Assembly: GCA_030052745.1 (NCBI GenBank)
Contig: JANBVO010000001.1
Location: forward strand, 558,001-622,000
From: Pleurostoma richardsiae
Taxonomy: Eukaryota; Ascomycota; Sordariomycetes; Calosphaeriales; Pleurostomataceae
DNA length: 64,000 bases
Direction: 5' to 3'
The notes beneath the pieces are model-generated. The model saw nothing but the letters and a program-made list of their open reading frames with translations, did not search any database and was not told the DNA's origin. Both the position numbers and the translations under genes were made by a program. Positions 54,501 to 64,000 of this stretch are shown here, in pieces; position 1 is the first letter of the stretch; the number at the start of each line of letters is the position of its first letter.

Positions 54501-56729
54501 ATGGAGAGGGCAGCTGCATATCTCCCCGATGCTGGCTCGGTGCGAGACAACAGTCCGAGCGATGACGAGGAATCTATCAGGAGCTCGACGCCCTCCGCCG
54601 CTCTGTTTTCATCTGCCGCTGAATCCCCTGAAGAACACGGAGCACAGGAGGCCCGTGGCTACAGGTCTTTCCCGAGAGGTAAATACCTCTTCTGAAGTCC
54701 TGTCATGCTACGAGTCGTCCGCTAACTATCGACGAGTCTCGTCGCCAGGCAGCTTCGGTAAGACCTCGCGGGCCTGGCAGTACATCTGCCGCAGTATCAG
54801 CCAGAGGATCTGGTCGCGTGCCTCCCAAGCGCATAACAGTCTCGGCAACAACCACATCCCATCAAATCATGAACAGGATGAATCCCCTCGACGCAAACAA
54901 ACATCCTTTTCAAGTACACTCCGAGAAATGCTGCTCTGCTCATGGCTAAATGTCCTGCTCTTCTTTGTTCCTATCGGCATCGTCACCTTTGTTCTGGACT
55001 TGAACCCAGCAATAATCTTCGCCTGTAACGCCCTTGCCATCGTGCCGTTGTCCGCACTACTCACAGATGCGACCGAGAGGATTGCTAGCGAAGTAGGGAA
55101 CACCATAGGGGCGCTCTTGACCATCAGCTTGGGCAACATTGTCGAGCTGATACTATTGTGAGCAGGGAGCGATGATACAATTAGATGCGAGACTTGCTAA
55201 CCTTCCATAACAGCATGTGAGGCGGAAATGTCTCATCACCGACAGCAGCAGTGCTAACAAGCTGGGACAAGAGTCGCCCTTCTAGACAACCATGTCCTCG
55301 TCGTCCAGGCTTCTATCCTCGGCTCCATTATTGTCAACGCGATGTTGATCCTGGGCTCTGCTCTCCTAGCCTGCAGTCTGTGCCACCACCACGAAATCCA
55401 CAGCACGGCGGAGACACAGCTACTAAGCTCTCTCCTCTTCGTATCTGTGTTCGTATTCTTGATGCCGGTGAGTCAGATCACTCCCAGACAGACGACAATT
55501 TGCCAACGGGACCAAAAGCTGATGAATACCTTTTGAAAGACGGCTTTCAACTATACCTTCAATAATGCTGCAGGAGGCGCCGACAAGGCTACATTGCAAA
55601 TGAGCAGGATATCAGCATTGGTTGTGTCGCTTGTCTATGTTCTCTACCTGGTGCACGAGTTGCGAGCTTCGCCGCCCGCCAGTGGTGCAGTCTCGGCAGA
55701 TGAAGTCGACGGTGAAAGTCGCGACTGGACGGGGTTAGAACCCCATCAGCTTACTCGGAGCCCTATGTCGGCCACAAGCATGCTTGCGCCTCGCACGATC
55801 CGCTTTGCGGACGAGGGCCGTAGCGACAGCTTCTCCGAAGGGCTGCCTTACGAGGCAAGCAGTCGGATTGAGCTTGGCGACATTGCAAGCATCGCGTCCG
55901 AGTCCACTGAGGACGACAAGGAGCCTCGAGGGCGACGAGAGCCCAGAGCTGGGAGCCCCGCCAGGGGCCTGCCGAGCGCTTATGAACCCTTTCGATCGCA
56001 GGGCCGCTCGCGCTCGTTTTCTCTTGGCTCTAGTCGAGCCCATTTGAGCCGCGAATCTTCAGCATCCCGTGGCGAGAGACGCAGTCTGACGAGGTCAGGA
56101 CTGACAGCCCTGCATATGCTGCGGGACAGCCGGACGAGCCTGGAGAGCATACAACGTGGCGGGCAAGTGCCGGAGTCTGCGACAGCGGGCGGAAGACTGC
56201 TTCCCGTGCTGGTGCTGGTCGTTGTATCCGCACTCATGTCTGTCTGCGCCGAGTTCGTCGTCGGGACGATCGACAAGGTGACGCGCCAGGGCCACCTGTC
56301 GCAGACCGTCATCGGCCTCATTATCCTACCCATCGTCGGGAACGTCTCCGAGTACGTCACCGTCGTGGCGGTCGCCGCCAAGGGCAACTTAGACCTGGCC
56401 ATTGCTGTCGCCGTTGGTTCGTCCATCCAGATCGCCCTCTGCGTGGCGCCGTTGACCATCCTGGCGGGGTGGATTCTCGGCCGCGACTTGTCCCTGAACT
56501 TCAACTTCTTCGAAATGGCTACCTTGCTCGGCTCGGTGCTCCTGGTGAATCTTCTTGTACTGAGCGACGGAAGTAGTACCCTCAGGATAACCGGTTTAAA
56601 AGGCGGGCTCATGTGCGCTTGTTACGGTATCATCAGGTTGGTCACTATCTTACTCTGCTCCAACGAACTCTTAAGGCTGAAGCTGACAATAACGGATGTA
56701 GCATTGGGGCCTACTTATCTCCGACATAG
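54501..56729 (+). CDS. CAX-family Ca2+/H+ exchanger (VCX1-like)
   Basis: This is a 635-residue vacuolar-type cation/proton antiporter. Exons are 54501-54678, 54749-55157, 55272-55467, 55540-56636 and 56702-56729; introns are 70, 114, 72 and 65 nt. The first CAX repeat spans LLTDATERIASEVGNTIGAL with LTISLGNIVELIL and LVVQASILGSIIVNAMLILG; the second spans LIILPIVGNVSEYVTVVAVA and KGNLDLAIAVAVGSSIQIAL. A hydrophilic loop of about 190 residues, Ser/Arg-rich (SRSFSLGSSRAHLSRESSAS), lies between the halves and is a likely phosphorylation site region. The last intron brings in the short exon IGAYLSPT; without it the frame runs on into an unrelated tail. It should load Ca2+ into vacuoles. Confidence 0.93.
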
Positions 56730-57067
56730 AAATAGACCCATCAAAAGGGATTTGAGCAGTATTCCACGGCATAGAGATCACCAATTTGTATAAAAGAATG
56801 CCTCGGTACCAAGTGCAACGGCATGCTGTGATGGCCGCATAGGTCACGCATTAAATTCTCAAGATCATTCAATGGTTCACTTTCCTGGGTTTCTCTTCCT
56901 CGTTCTCTTTAGCTTGCCTCCACTTGCTCACTCTCCTACAACAGTTCCCATGGTCGCTGCGATGCTCGAACATGAGAACCTCTCACCTTTCTCCACGAGG
57001 TCCTGGTTTCCTAAACTCACTCGCGTGTGTATGGCGATCCCTAGGTCAAGTGGTAAGAGGGAATCGA
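56730..57067. other. Intergenic, no confident gene
   Basis: These 338 bp downstream of the exchanger carry only short frames without motif. Confidence 0.45.
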
Positions 57068-57298
57068 TCAATTATCTTCAAGGAAGTCTGGGCCGTAGAG
57101 GAGCCGTAAGGGCACAGTAGCCATGCCGGACACGAGCTCTAGCATATAAAGCAAGAAGTCAGTCGTCAACTCGGCCACGAGGAGCATGGCGCGCCAATAC
57201 AATGACGGCCGAAAGACGAAAAGAAGGACCAGAGTCCAGGCGGCTAGCCGGAGCAAGCAAGGCAGCTCCGTCGAAAAGAGATAATCTAAGTAGTCCAT
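57068..57298 (-). CDS. Possible small membrane protein (76 residues)
   Basis: An ATG-started frame on the minus strand encodes 76 residues with two strongly hydrophobic stretches (LLRLAAWTLVLLFVFRP and AMLLVAELTTDFLLYMLELV), acidic at both ends. The composition is protein-like, and the frame lies between two real genes without overlapping either. I do not recognise it. It could also be one exon of a longer gene, or chance. Confidence 0.3.
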   Translation of the reverse strand: MDYLDYLFSTELPCLLRLAAWTLVLLFVFRPSLYWRAMLLVAELTTDFLLYMLELVSGMATVPLRLLYGPDFLEDN

Positions 57299-58174
57299 GT
57301 TTGCGTGGACGTATGGCTGACTTGGATAATTGTGATGAGGGTGAACAGTGTACGGTTAGTCGCAAGCCCTACCTTGTGCCCGATGCCGATTTATGCTGTG
57401 CAGGATTCAGCTCTTTAATTTTCCCACTCGAGACACACGGAAAGACTTTGAACTAATCCAGGAATTACGAAAGCATTTGGAGTGAAATACAGGTCAAGTG
57501 CAGTGAATAGAACCAAGAGAGATATGAGACCAACCGTGTGAGTGTGTTTCATCACTGGTACCTCAATAACGCACTCAGCGGTTGTTGACTTGCCTAATTT
57601 CTACAGTCCTCCAGACCTACGTACTGAAGACCGAGTCAGCATTAACGACGCAACGCAGATGCGGTCAACCCTGCATCTAGCTAGAAATAGGTCGCGCAGT
57701 TGATTAGGTACTTAGGTACTTGGTGATCTGCAGGGTCCCGCGGGCGGACGCAGCATAGATTGAACAGAAAGCGCCCTATTCAAGGGGCTGAGCGAAGAGA
57801 TAACGAGAAGACACGGACATGAGGTTAAGGTAAAAAAAAATGACCGGCCATGAAGAATCCCAGCCTCTGTTGTTAACAAGCTGGACCGCTGGACCACCGT
57901 TTGTCACCAATAATAAGAGGTGAATACTTTCTCCGCTGAGCTCAGCGACTCAGTGGTAAGCCCTCCGAAAATTCCGTGGCTACAGGACCTCATTACAAAT
58001 CGTTCGCCACGTCCGGGCAATAGCGCAATTATATATGATCCCCGCATGCGTCCGGTTCAGTTCGGCTCTGACCTGATTGCATTGTTCCCTGCGACCAACT
58101 CATCTCGCATGCCTAGCGCACTAGTACTTCGGGGCGCGCGCATATCTCAAATCACAAGACGGTGCGGTAGACCC
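57299..58174. other. Intergenic, upstream of the AsaB-like gene
   Basis: These 876 bp have tandem AGGTACTTAGGTACTT at about 57705-57721 and a poly-A run near 57832. The coding frame of the next gene stays open back to 57920 but has no ATG matching the family before 58175. Confidence 0.45.
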
Positions 58175-59150
58175 ATGAGCACAATGACGACCGGGGCCTT
58201 CAGGTACATCGATCCGGAGACCGTCACAAAGAGCGACGTCCCGTTCATCAAGCCGTGGTCGAAAGTCGACAGCGACGTGACGTCATTCAAGAGGACGGAA
58301 AGGAAGCGTTCGGTCGCCAATATAAGAGATTCCGGCATTGACTTCGGCGTTGACCTGTCCGGATTTGCCGTCTATCAGGCCCCCGCGAAGGAGACGGCCT
58401 TTACGGATGATAACGCCGTGCGGGAAGGCTACTATGCAGAGGTCGAGCAAGTGCTGAGGGACAGGCTGCCTGGAATTAAGAAGGTCGTCATATTCGACCA
58501 TACCATCCGCCGCAGGGACAAGGCCTCGCCACGCCAGCCGGTGCAGCAGGTTCACGTGGACCAGACGCCGCGGGCGGCCGAGGCTCGTGTGAGGAGGCAT
58601 CTACCAGCAGCGGAGGCGGAGGAGCTGTTGAAGGGCAGGTATCAGATCATCAATGTCTGGCGGCCAATCGGGCATCCTGCATCAGACTTTCCGCTCGCTG
58701 TGATTGACTGGAGGACAACGAAGCCTGAAGACCTCGTCAACGTAGATCTGCTATACCCGAAGCGGGTGGAAACAGCGGATGATGATGACCGGGGGAAGGA
58801 GGTGCTGCCGGACCCTACAACAGCAACTTCGACGGAGGGATACGAGGTCAAGGGTTAGTGCTCGTCTTGATTGTTTATGGAACGCTTGTCGCGGCTGCCT
58901 CCTAACTATACTAGGTGAGACATACGGCGTTGCACCAAATGAAAACCACAAATTCTACTACGCGAAGGACATGACACCAGACGAGACCATGTTCATCAAG
59001 TGCTTCGACTCGCGCAGCCAGGGACAGCCCGGCGGCGTGGATGGAGTCGCGGCTCTGACTCCACATACGGCATTCCTTGACCCTGCAACCCCATCCCACG
59101 CCAAGGGACGACAGAGTATTGAGGTCAGATGCTTGGTATTTTATGAATAG
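58175..59150 (+). CDS. AsaB/CmcJ-like oxygenase (GA4-desaturase-related family)
   Basis: This is a 304-residue member of the fungal family annotated as hydroxylase/desaturase AsaB, CmcJ-like or GA4 desaturase. Exons are 58175-58853 and 58915-59150 (61-nt intron). It reads GYYAEVEQVLRDRLPGIKKV, VIFDHTIRRRD, QQVHVDQTPRAAEARVRRHL, GRYQIINVWRPIGHPASDFP, TFVxIKCFDSRS-type MFIKCFDSRSQG and TPHTAFLDPATP, in the family order. HVD and the distal TPHTAF His resemble the HxD...H iron site of Fe(II)/2-oxoglutarate oxygenases (inference). ATGs at 58175 and 58184 are both possible. Family members often belong to secondary-metabolite pathways such as aspergillic acid. Confidence 0.88.
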
Positions 59151-59475
59151 CTTCGATCTAGAATGAAATGCAAGCCACTGGCATCACCTCATTGTTATGT
59201 ACCGTTGTTGTCTCGCTTCCACACCCCCGGATCCTATTCACCCAGTCGCTCAACTTAGTAGGCATTCGTACAAGTAATCCCAACAGCCGTGTCCCCGTAT
59301 GGCGCCATAGATGAATCTGTGAAATATTCATATATAAGGCAGGCGCTCCCTGGTGTCGGAGCCGGACTAACGAAGCCGGAGCCGGAGCAGCCCGGACAGG
59401 CGGCTCGTAAGCCATCGGCAGCCCCATCAAAAATTCTCACCGCATTCACGCCTGGACTTGCACCAAACACGCAAC
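59151..59475. other. Short intergenic region upstream of homocysteine S-methyltransferase
   Basis: These 325 bp hold the promoter of the next gene; ATATAAGG at about 59331 could serve as a TATA element. Confidence 0.4.
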
Positions 59476-60638
59476 ATGGCGGATAAGACCCCAGTCCTCA
59501 TCCTCGACGGCGGCCTGGGCACGTCCCTCGAGGACAAATATGGTGTCTCCTTCTCATCTGCTTCAACCCCGCTGTGGTCATCCCATCTCCTTGTGAGCGA
59601 CCCGGAGACCCTGCTTCGCTGCCAGAGGGATTTTGGCGACTGTCCCGTCGACGTCATCGAGACAGCCACATATCAAGTTTCCATCGATGGCTTCACTAGT
59701 ACGAAAACAGAGGGGCGGCCAAATGGGGTGGATCTTGATAGTATCCCCGATTTCCTTGAGCGTGCGGTGCAGATTGCCAATGAGGCGAAGGGTAAAGCCG
59801 AGTGCCGGATCGCTTTGAGCCTGGGACCCTACGGCGCTTGCATGATCCCAAGCCAGGAATATTCCGGCGCATACGATAAGGGTCACGACACGGCTGAGAA
59901 GCTTCGCGAGTGGCATCTGCAGCGGCTTCACTGTTTCACTAAAGTCGAGCGGCTTTTCGACAGAGTCCAGTTCGTAGCCTTTGAGACGTTGCCACGGACC
60001 GACGAGATCGTGGCAGTTCGGAGTCTTTATGACCAGCTGGCTACGAGTGGGACATTTCCTCCGGAATTCGTGAAGGGCTTTCTCCGCACACCCTTCTGGA
60101 TCTCCTGTGTGTTTCCCGGCGATGACGACATGCTCCCTGACGGTAGCTCGGTCTATCAGGCTGTTGAGACTATGCTCTCACCAAATATTTCGGCGATCAC
60201 CCCCTGGGGCATCGGGATTAACTGTACAAAGATCAACAAACTTCCATCAATTATCGAAGCGTACGAGAGAGCAGTCGTGATCATGGTCACGAAACGGAAG
60301 CTCTCTCAGTGGCCTAGCTTGGTTCTTTACCCGGACGGGACAAACGGTGAGGTGTACAACACGGAAACACAGCGGTGGGAACTGCCTGAGGGCAATCAGA
60401 AGCCTGATGTGAGCAACACTCTTATTCTTGATAGCAAATACACCCAGCAGTCATGCTTCCTAGCACTATATAAGCAGTCATCCTGACCGATTCTTTACAG
60501 ATTCCTTGGGAGATCCAGCTCGCAAATGTCGTCGAGATGGCCGCAAACAGGGGCCGATGGCGCTCGATTCTTGTCGGTGGCTGTTGCAAGACAAGCCATC
60601 AGGACATCAAGAACCTCATAAGAGCCATAGGAGTGTAG
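59476..60638 (+). CDS. Homocysteine S-methyltransferase
   Basis: The enzyme transfers a methyl group from S-methylmethionine or S-adenosylmethionine to homocysteine, giving methionine. Exons are 59476-60408 and 60501-60638; the 92-nt intron (donor GTGAGC, acceptor TTTACAG) must be removed to reach the zinc site. The product is 356 residues. ILDGGLGTSLE is the N-terminal signature, IETATYQVSIDGF follows, GIGINCTKI gives the first zinc Cys, and ILVGGCCKTSHQDIKNLIRA gives the GGCC pair. It is similar to yeast Mht1/Sam4. The stop at 60638 lies 5 bp from the stop of a minus-strand gene. Confidence 0.92.
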
Positions 60639-60643
60639 CTTGG

Positions 60644-61447
60644 TCAACCGAGGAGTATCACGCCACTTTGGCGCCGCTCAGGGTTGGGATACGAGCCGCG
60701 ACCCCCTGGACGAGCAGCTCGCACCACAAATATCTGGACCTTGCCAAAGCCTGGCTCAAGGAACTTTTTTGCGTTGAACCACGCCTCCCGGTAATGTCCC
60801 CAGGCCAGAACTTCCTCTGGGGAGGCAGGTCTGAACTCGACTGCAGAGAGATTGGGGCTGACCTGGGAGTCATCTCGACGCCCAGGGCCGAGTCGCACCA
60901 TGAACCACTTCAGGTCGATCGGCTCAAGGACCAGGGACATTGTCTCCAACTTTGGAAAGCGGCTTAGCGCACCTACAAGCTTGTTGATGCGGCCGACATC
61001 GCCATTGTGTGCGTCGGGATGGAATTGGAAGAGGTGGAGCGCCACGTGCCGAACTTGCTGTCTGACAGACCGTCCCATCAGAACAACAAAGCGGCTCACC
61101 CTGCCTGCACTCATGTACGGGTTCATGTAGAGAGGGGCCTGTTCGAAGCCGGCCTTGATGCGTTTCTGCGCGATGGCTCTCTTCGATCGAGCTCGCTCGG
61201 TGTTTACAGGATCACCGAGAAAGTCACCTGCGGTGGGAGCCCTGGTAGAGATTGCCTGGGTGGAGAATTCTGTGGCCTGTGCAATTGCACTTCTGTTCAC
61301 AACGATCCAGGTCATGGGGTCGGTATCCTCGGTGACGCGGCTCACAGAGCAGTGAGGACGGCGGTGGTAGATAAGTTCCATGCCCTTGTCCTGGCAGGAT
61401 GGCAGGATATATTCCACCGTAGGATCTTCAGCACTGTCGCAGACCAT
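60644..61447 (-). CDS. Hypothetical protein, 267 residues
   Basis: This is one long minus-strand frame from an ATG at 61447. The product is not recognised. The first 100 residues are basic and polar; the middle reads LFQFHPDAHNGDVGRINKLV GALSRFPKLETMSLVLEP, which looks like the repeat-like C-terminal region of fungal F-box or 2EXR proteins, but no N-terminal domain of that type is seen. An upstream exon is possible. It ends 5 bp from the stop of the convergent methyltransferase gene, so their 3' UTRs must overlap. Confidence 0.5.
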   Translation of the reverse strand: MVCDSAEDPTVEYILPSCQDKGMELIYHRRPHCSVSRVTEDTDPMTWIVVNRSAIAQATEFSTQAISTRAPTAGDFLGDPVNTERARSKRAIAQKRIKAGFEQAPLYMNPYMSAGRVSRFVVLMGRSVRQQVRHVALHLFQFHPDAHNGDVGRINKLVGALSRFPKLETMSLVLEPIDLKWFMVRLGPGRRDDSQVSPNLSAVEFRPASPEEVLAWGHYREAWFNAKKFLEPGFGKVQIFVVRAARPGGRGSYPNPERRQSGVILLG

Positions 61448-62274
61448 TCTCTTAGCTCTGATTCGGGGGGTGTCGCCTATTCAGATTCGGCTGTTGTGGT
61501 GGGATGGATGCTGTATGGCAAAAAGCAGATGACAACCGCATTTTGTTCTCTTATATCTAACCCGATAGATGTTTACTATTACCGACTCTAATATAAGCTA
61601 CTAGAATCTGCTACATGAGGTAGTGAATATCGTGTCAAATTCTTCATTGTTTGCTATTGTAAATGAAAAGGGACAAGCCGATGACAAAAGGGCAATGTCA
61701 CACAGGCGGTCGGCCCTGTGAATGCCGGGCATCTTCACGTCCACGGAGTCAGCTAACTTTACAGATGATCAATGACCAATAATATCGTATCTCTGATTTC
61801 ATCAGTACTCCTTATTCTAGCTTTCGACTCCTCGTGTCCCGTTTAATGAATGTGTCACATTCACCTCTGTAGATAGCTGATTCGTCACAGGAGGTCTGTC
61901 CTTCTAGGTCGTGTGTAAACAGATACTATTTACTTCCCTGCAGTCGTCACTTCAGATTTCTGAAAAATTGCCATCCCTCAGGCATCTTATACTGCCCCTG
62001 CCTAAGCACAACCACTTCTAGTGACTATGAGCGCTGAGGCAAGCTCAAAACATTCAACTGCTATCAGGGCGCTTAAATTCTCGATTCACGCGAACTAGTT
62101 ATTGATATGGACAGTAACATCCGCCCGCCTCACTGATGGGCACGCCATCACACCAAGGAGGAAGGAATAAGTAGATGAGAGTGATTACTCCGGAGACAAG
62201 AACATGAGTTAGAAACCGTCTATCGATAGGAAACGAAGGTTGACAAGTGACTAGTAGTGTCAGGACCTACAAAT
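61448..62274. other. Intergenic, AT-rich, no gene seen
   Basis: These 827 bp have frequent stops in all frames and no protein-like stretch. Confidence 0.5.
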
Positions 62275-64000
62275 TCACTCCAAGTCCCAGTCGCCCTTCT
62301 TTGCCATCGTTGAATACCACTGCTTGACGTACGGAACCGCCACATGAGGTCCGTATGGCGGTTTGCTCCATTGCGGCACCGGGGGAGGCAAGCCTGTCTC
62401 CTCGAGACACTTCTCCCTCAATTCTACAATCGCGCCTCCCCTGTCGTAGAGCGCACCGTATGGCCCGGATTTGGCCTCCTCACCCTCCTTCTTCATGCTC
62501 ACTCGCAAAGCTTCTGTCTCCGACGCACAAACCTCGTAGCTGACGGGATCGACAACGACTCCGTAGTTCTTCGCGGCGCCTTCGATCGTAACGAGCTTGC
62601 GCTGCACCTCGAGCGCGACCTTACTCGCCGGCCGCGTGAGCGGATCGCCCAGGCCTCCGCCTCCCCATGTGATCCACTCAAGCAGGTCGTTCGGCTCGAC
62701 CTGGATGTGGTCACACTTGCTGGGAAGGATCACCTTGGGCGGATCGACAGCGTTCAGCGAGTACTGCCACAGGATCTTGCGCGATCGTGCCCCTGGCTTG
62801 CCTCCGTCGATTCCCCATGGCTTGGTGAACCACCTGTCGTCGTGGAGAGAAAACTCCCCACGCGAAAGGAAGCGGTATAGTGTCCGCTGGGCGTTTCCAC
62901 CTCTGTAGTATCCTGGGCCGCCCGTATCGGCGAGGGCCTCGTTCGCCTCGATACGCAAGGGGAAGTTGAGCTCGATAGACTCGGTCGGGACAGACTTGAT
63001 GGCGGGGAAGAGGCAGTGGCAATCCGGCTAGAAAAAGGAGAAACGCAACTGTTGTCAGCCTTTGTTCCATCCACAAGAGAGGAGTACAATGTAAGTCAGT
63101 CATGCGGGCGGGGTTATGAGTGCTGAGGTCCATCTCAAGGTACTCACACCGTCGCCTGCAGGCCTTGCGGGTACGCCTCCGAACCCGATTTGGTACAGCT
63201 GGTACCATTCTCCCTCGGGAGTCCAGCCAGAGTAGAAGAAATGCGGAGAGTCCGAAAAGCCTGCCGCAGCTCGGTACGCCGGATTCCGCTGGCCCATCAG
63301 GGCCTGCACTATGTCCATCACCCTGCCGAGAAAATGTGTTCTGCAAGAGACGGCCGCAGGGCGGACAGGCTTAAGAACTGATCCTTCCGGGATTTTCACG
63401 TCAATCAGATCGTGGAATCCATCGTTAACGACGCACTGTGGGTCAAAAACAGCGAGGAGATAGTACCTGTAGAGGGTCGGTTAGCAATTTGGTGCTGGCG
63501 TAAGTTGATACCAATGTCTCGAGGAGAGGTGAGAGTGAGGAACTACGGGTGAGATGAGAAACAAAGGCTACATACCCCACGAACATCTTGAACATGGTGA
63601 TGGAGAGATAATAGTTGATAGATCTCTCGCTCTGTGCGCTTGTGCCATCCCAATCAAAGATGAGCTTGCCGTCCTTGCGAGTCATACTGCATTTGACAGC
63701 GTAAGGTCCGACTCCCGCTCCGTCATCATCAACAAAGTCTGTAAAGTGAGACGGTGCATCTGAGAACTGCGTGTGGATTAGCTTGCCGACAGCGTCTCTG
63801 TTTCTTCTCAACAACTCCTTGCAGGCGGCTTCATAAACCCTGCGCGTGAAGAGAACGTATTAGCAGTAGCAACAATAAGACTTTCACTCGCTTCTCAGTA
63901 GAAAAATCTTCAGCTCAGCTTACAGGGGTCCATATCGCTCATTGAGCTCACACACCCGAGCAGCCGCCCGACGGCAGGCAGAAACGAGTGCTGTCAGGTC
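62275..64000 (-). CDS. Hydantoinase B/oxoprolinase-type protein, C-terminal part (5' end outside window)
   Basis: This is the C-terminal 470 residues of a HyuB-family protein (N-methylhydantoinase B, acetone or acetophenone carboxylase subunit type). Minus-strand exons are 63924 to the right edge, 63576-63839, 63148-63466 and 62275-63027; introns are 84, 109 and 120 nt. The edge exon reads DLTALVSACRRAAARVCELN ERYG, the family's DLxAQ...ERYG region. Later it reads LIFDWDGTSAQSERSINYYL, YYLLAVFDPQCVVNDGFHD, SVPTESIELNFPLRIEANEA, DTGGPGYYRGGNAQRTLYRF and ITWGGGGLGDPLTRPASKVA. The C-terminal extension after GGGGLGDP (about 100 residues) fits acetone/acetophenone-carboxylase-like HyuB rather than 5-oxoprolinase. 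Any HyuA partner would lie beyond the window. Confidence 0.88.

Noticed and set aside
55158-55212. Short intron in the exchanger ending at CATAACAG (about 55214)
   Set aside because: It would place a TGA in the next exon. The longer intron to 55271 restores LLVALLDNHVLVVQ.
1-64000. CRISPR arrays, rRNA genes, retroelements or virus-like elements
   Set aside because: No regularly spaced repeats, no rRNA signatures, and no reverse transcriptase, integrase or capsid motifs were noticed on either strand.

Overview
The window is nuclear DNA of a filamentous ascomycete (Pezizomycotina, most likely Sordariomycetes). The evidence is many short GT-AG introns of 48-120 nt with CTAAC/CTGAC-like branch sites, several Zn2Cys6 regulators, fungal MFS transporters, intron-bearing tRNA-Pro genes, a TPP riboswitch inside the 5' intron of an NMT1/THI5 gene, and DUF6604 and fungal PIF1-like families. 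Exon joins were worked out by hand; wherever all exons lie inside the window, each spliced frame closes to a multiple of three.

Layout. 0.1-0.9 kb: C-terminal part of a flavin monooxygenase. 1.6-2.2 kb: two divergent tRNA-Pro genes. 2.3-20.6 kb: a catabolism-like block holding a Zn2Cys6 regulator divergent from a DHA-type MFS carrier, a full 5-oxoprolinase, an ACMSD-type amidohydrolase divergent from a salicylate-hydroxylase-like FAD monooxygenase, a second MFS carrier, and a second Zn2Cys6 regulator divergent from it. 21.4-23 kb: a Nudix hydrolase and a Q/R-rich disordered protein with a CAG/CTG tract. 24-25.6 kb: the thiamine pyrimidine synthase gene with its TPP riboswitch. 25.9-35.8 kb: tartrate/D-malate dehydrogenase, a fluoroacetate-dehalogenase-like hydrolase, a small DNA-binding-only Zn2Cys6 protein with two GC-AG introns and a 14-nt microexon, an ACS-type MFS carrier, a regulator with a middle homology region but no zinc cluster, and a BTB protein. 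36.7-41.7 kb: two decayed host genes (DUF6604 and PIF1-like helicase). 42-64 kb: GNAT acetyltransferase, monocarboxylate-type MFS, aspartyl-tRNA synthetase, a P-type cation ATPase divergent from a CAX-type Ca2+/H+ exchanger, an AsaB/CmcJ-like oxygenase, homocysteine S-methyltransferase, a hypothetical protein, and the C-terminal part of a hydantoinase-B protein that runs off the right edge.

How the parts work together. The best-supported regulatory unit is the NMT1 leader: a complete TPP aptamer carries a 9-nt perfect complement to the exon end of a 5' splice site, and using that site keeps upstream ORFs that overlap the NMT1 start. The 2.3-20.6 kb block has the composition of a regulated uptake/degradation cluster, but its substrate cannot be read from sequence. 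At 28.7-34.3 kb a DNA-binding-only protein and a zinc-cluster-less regulator flank one transporter, which suggests a divided regulator (inference).
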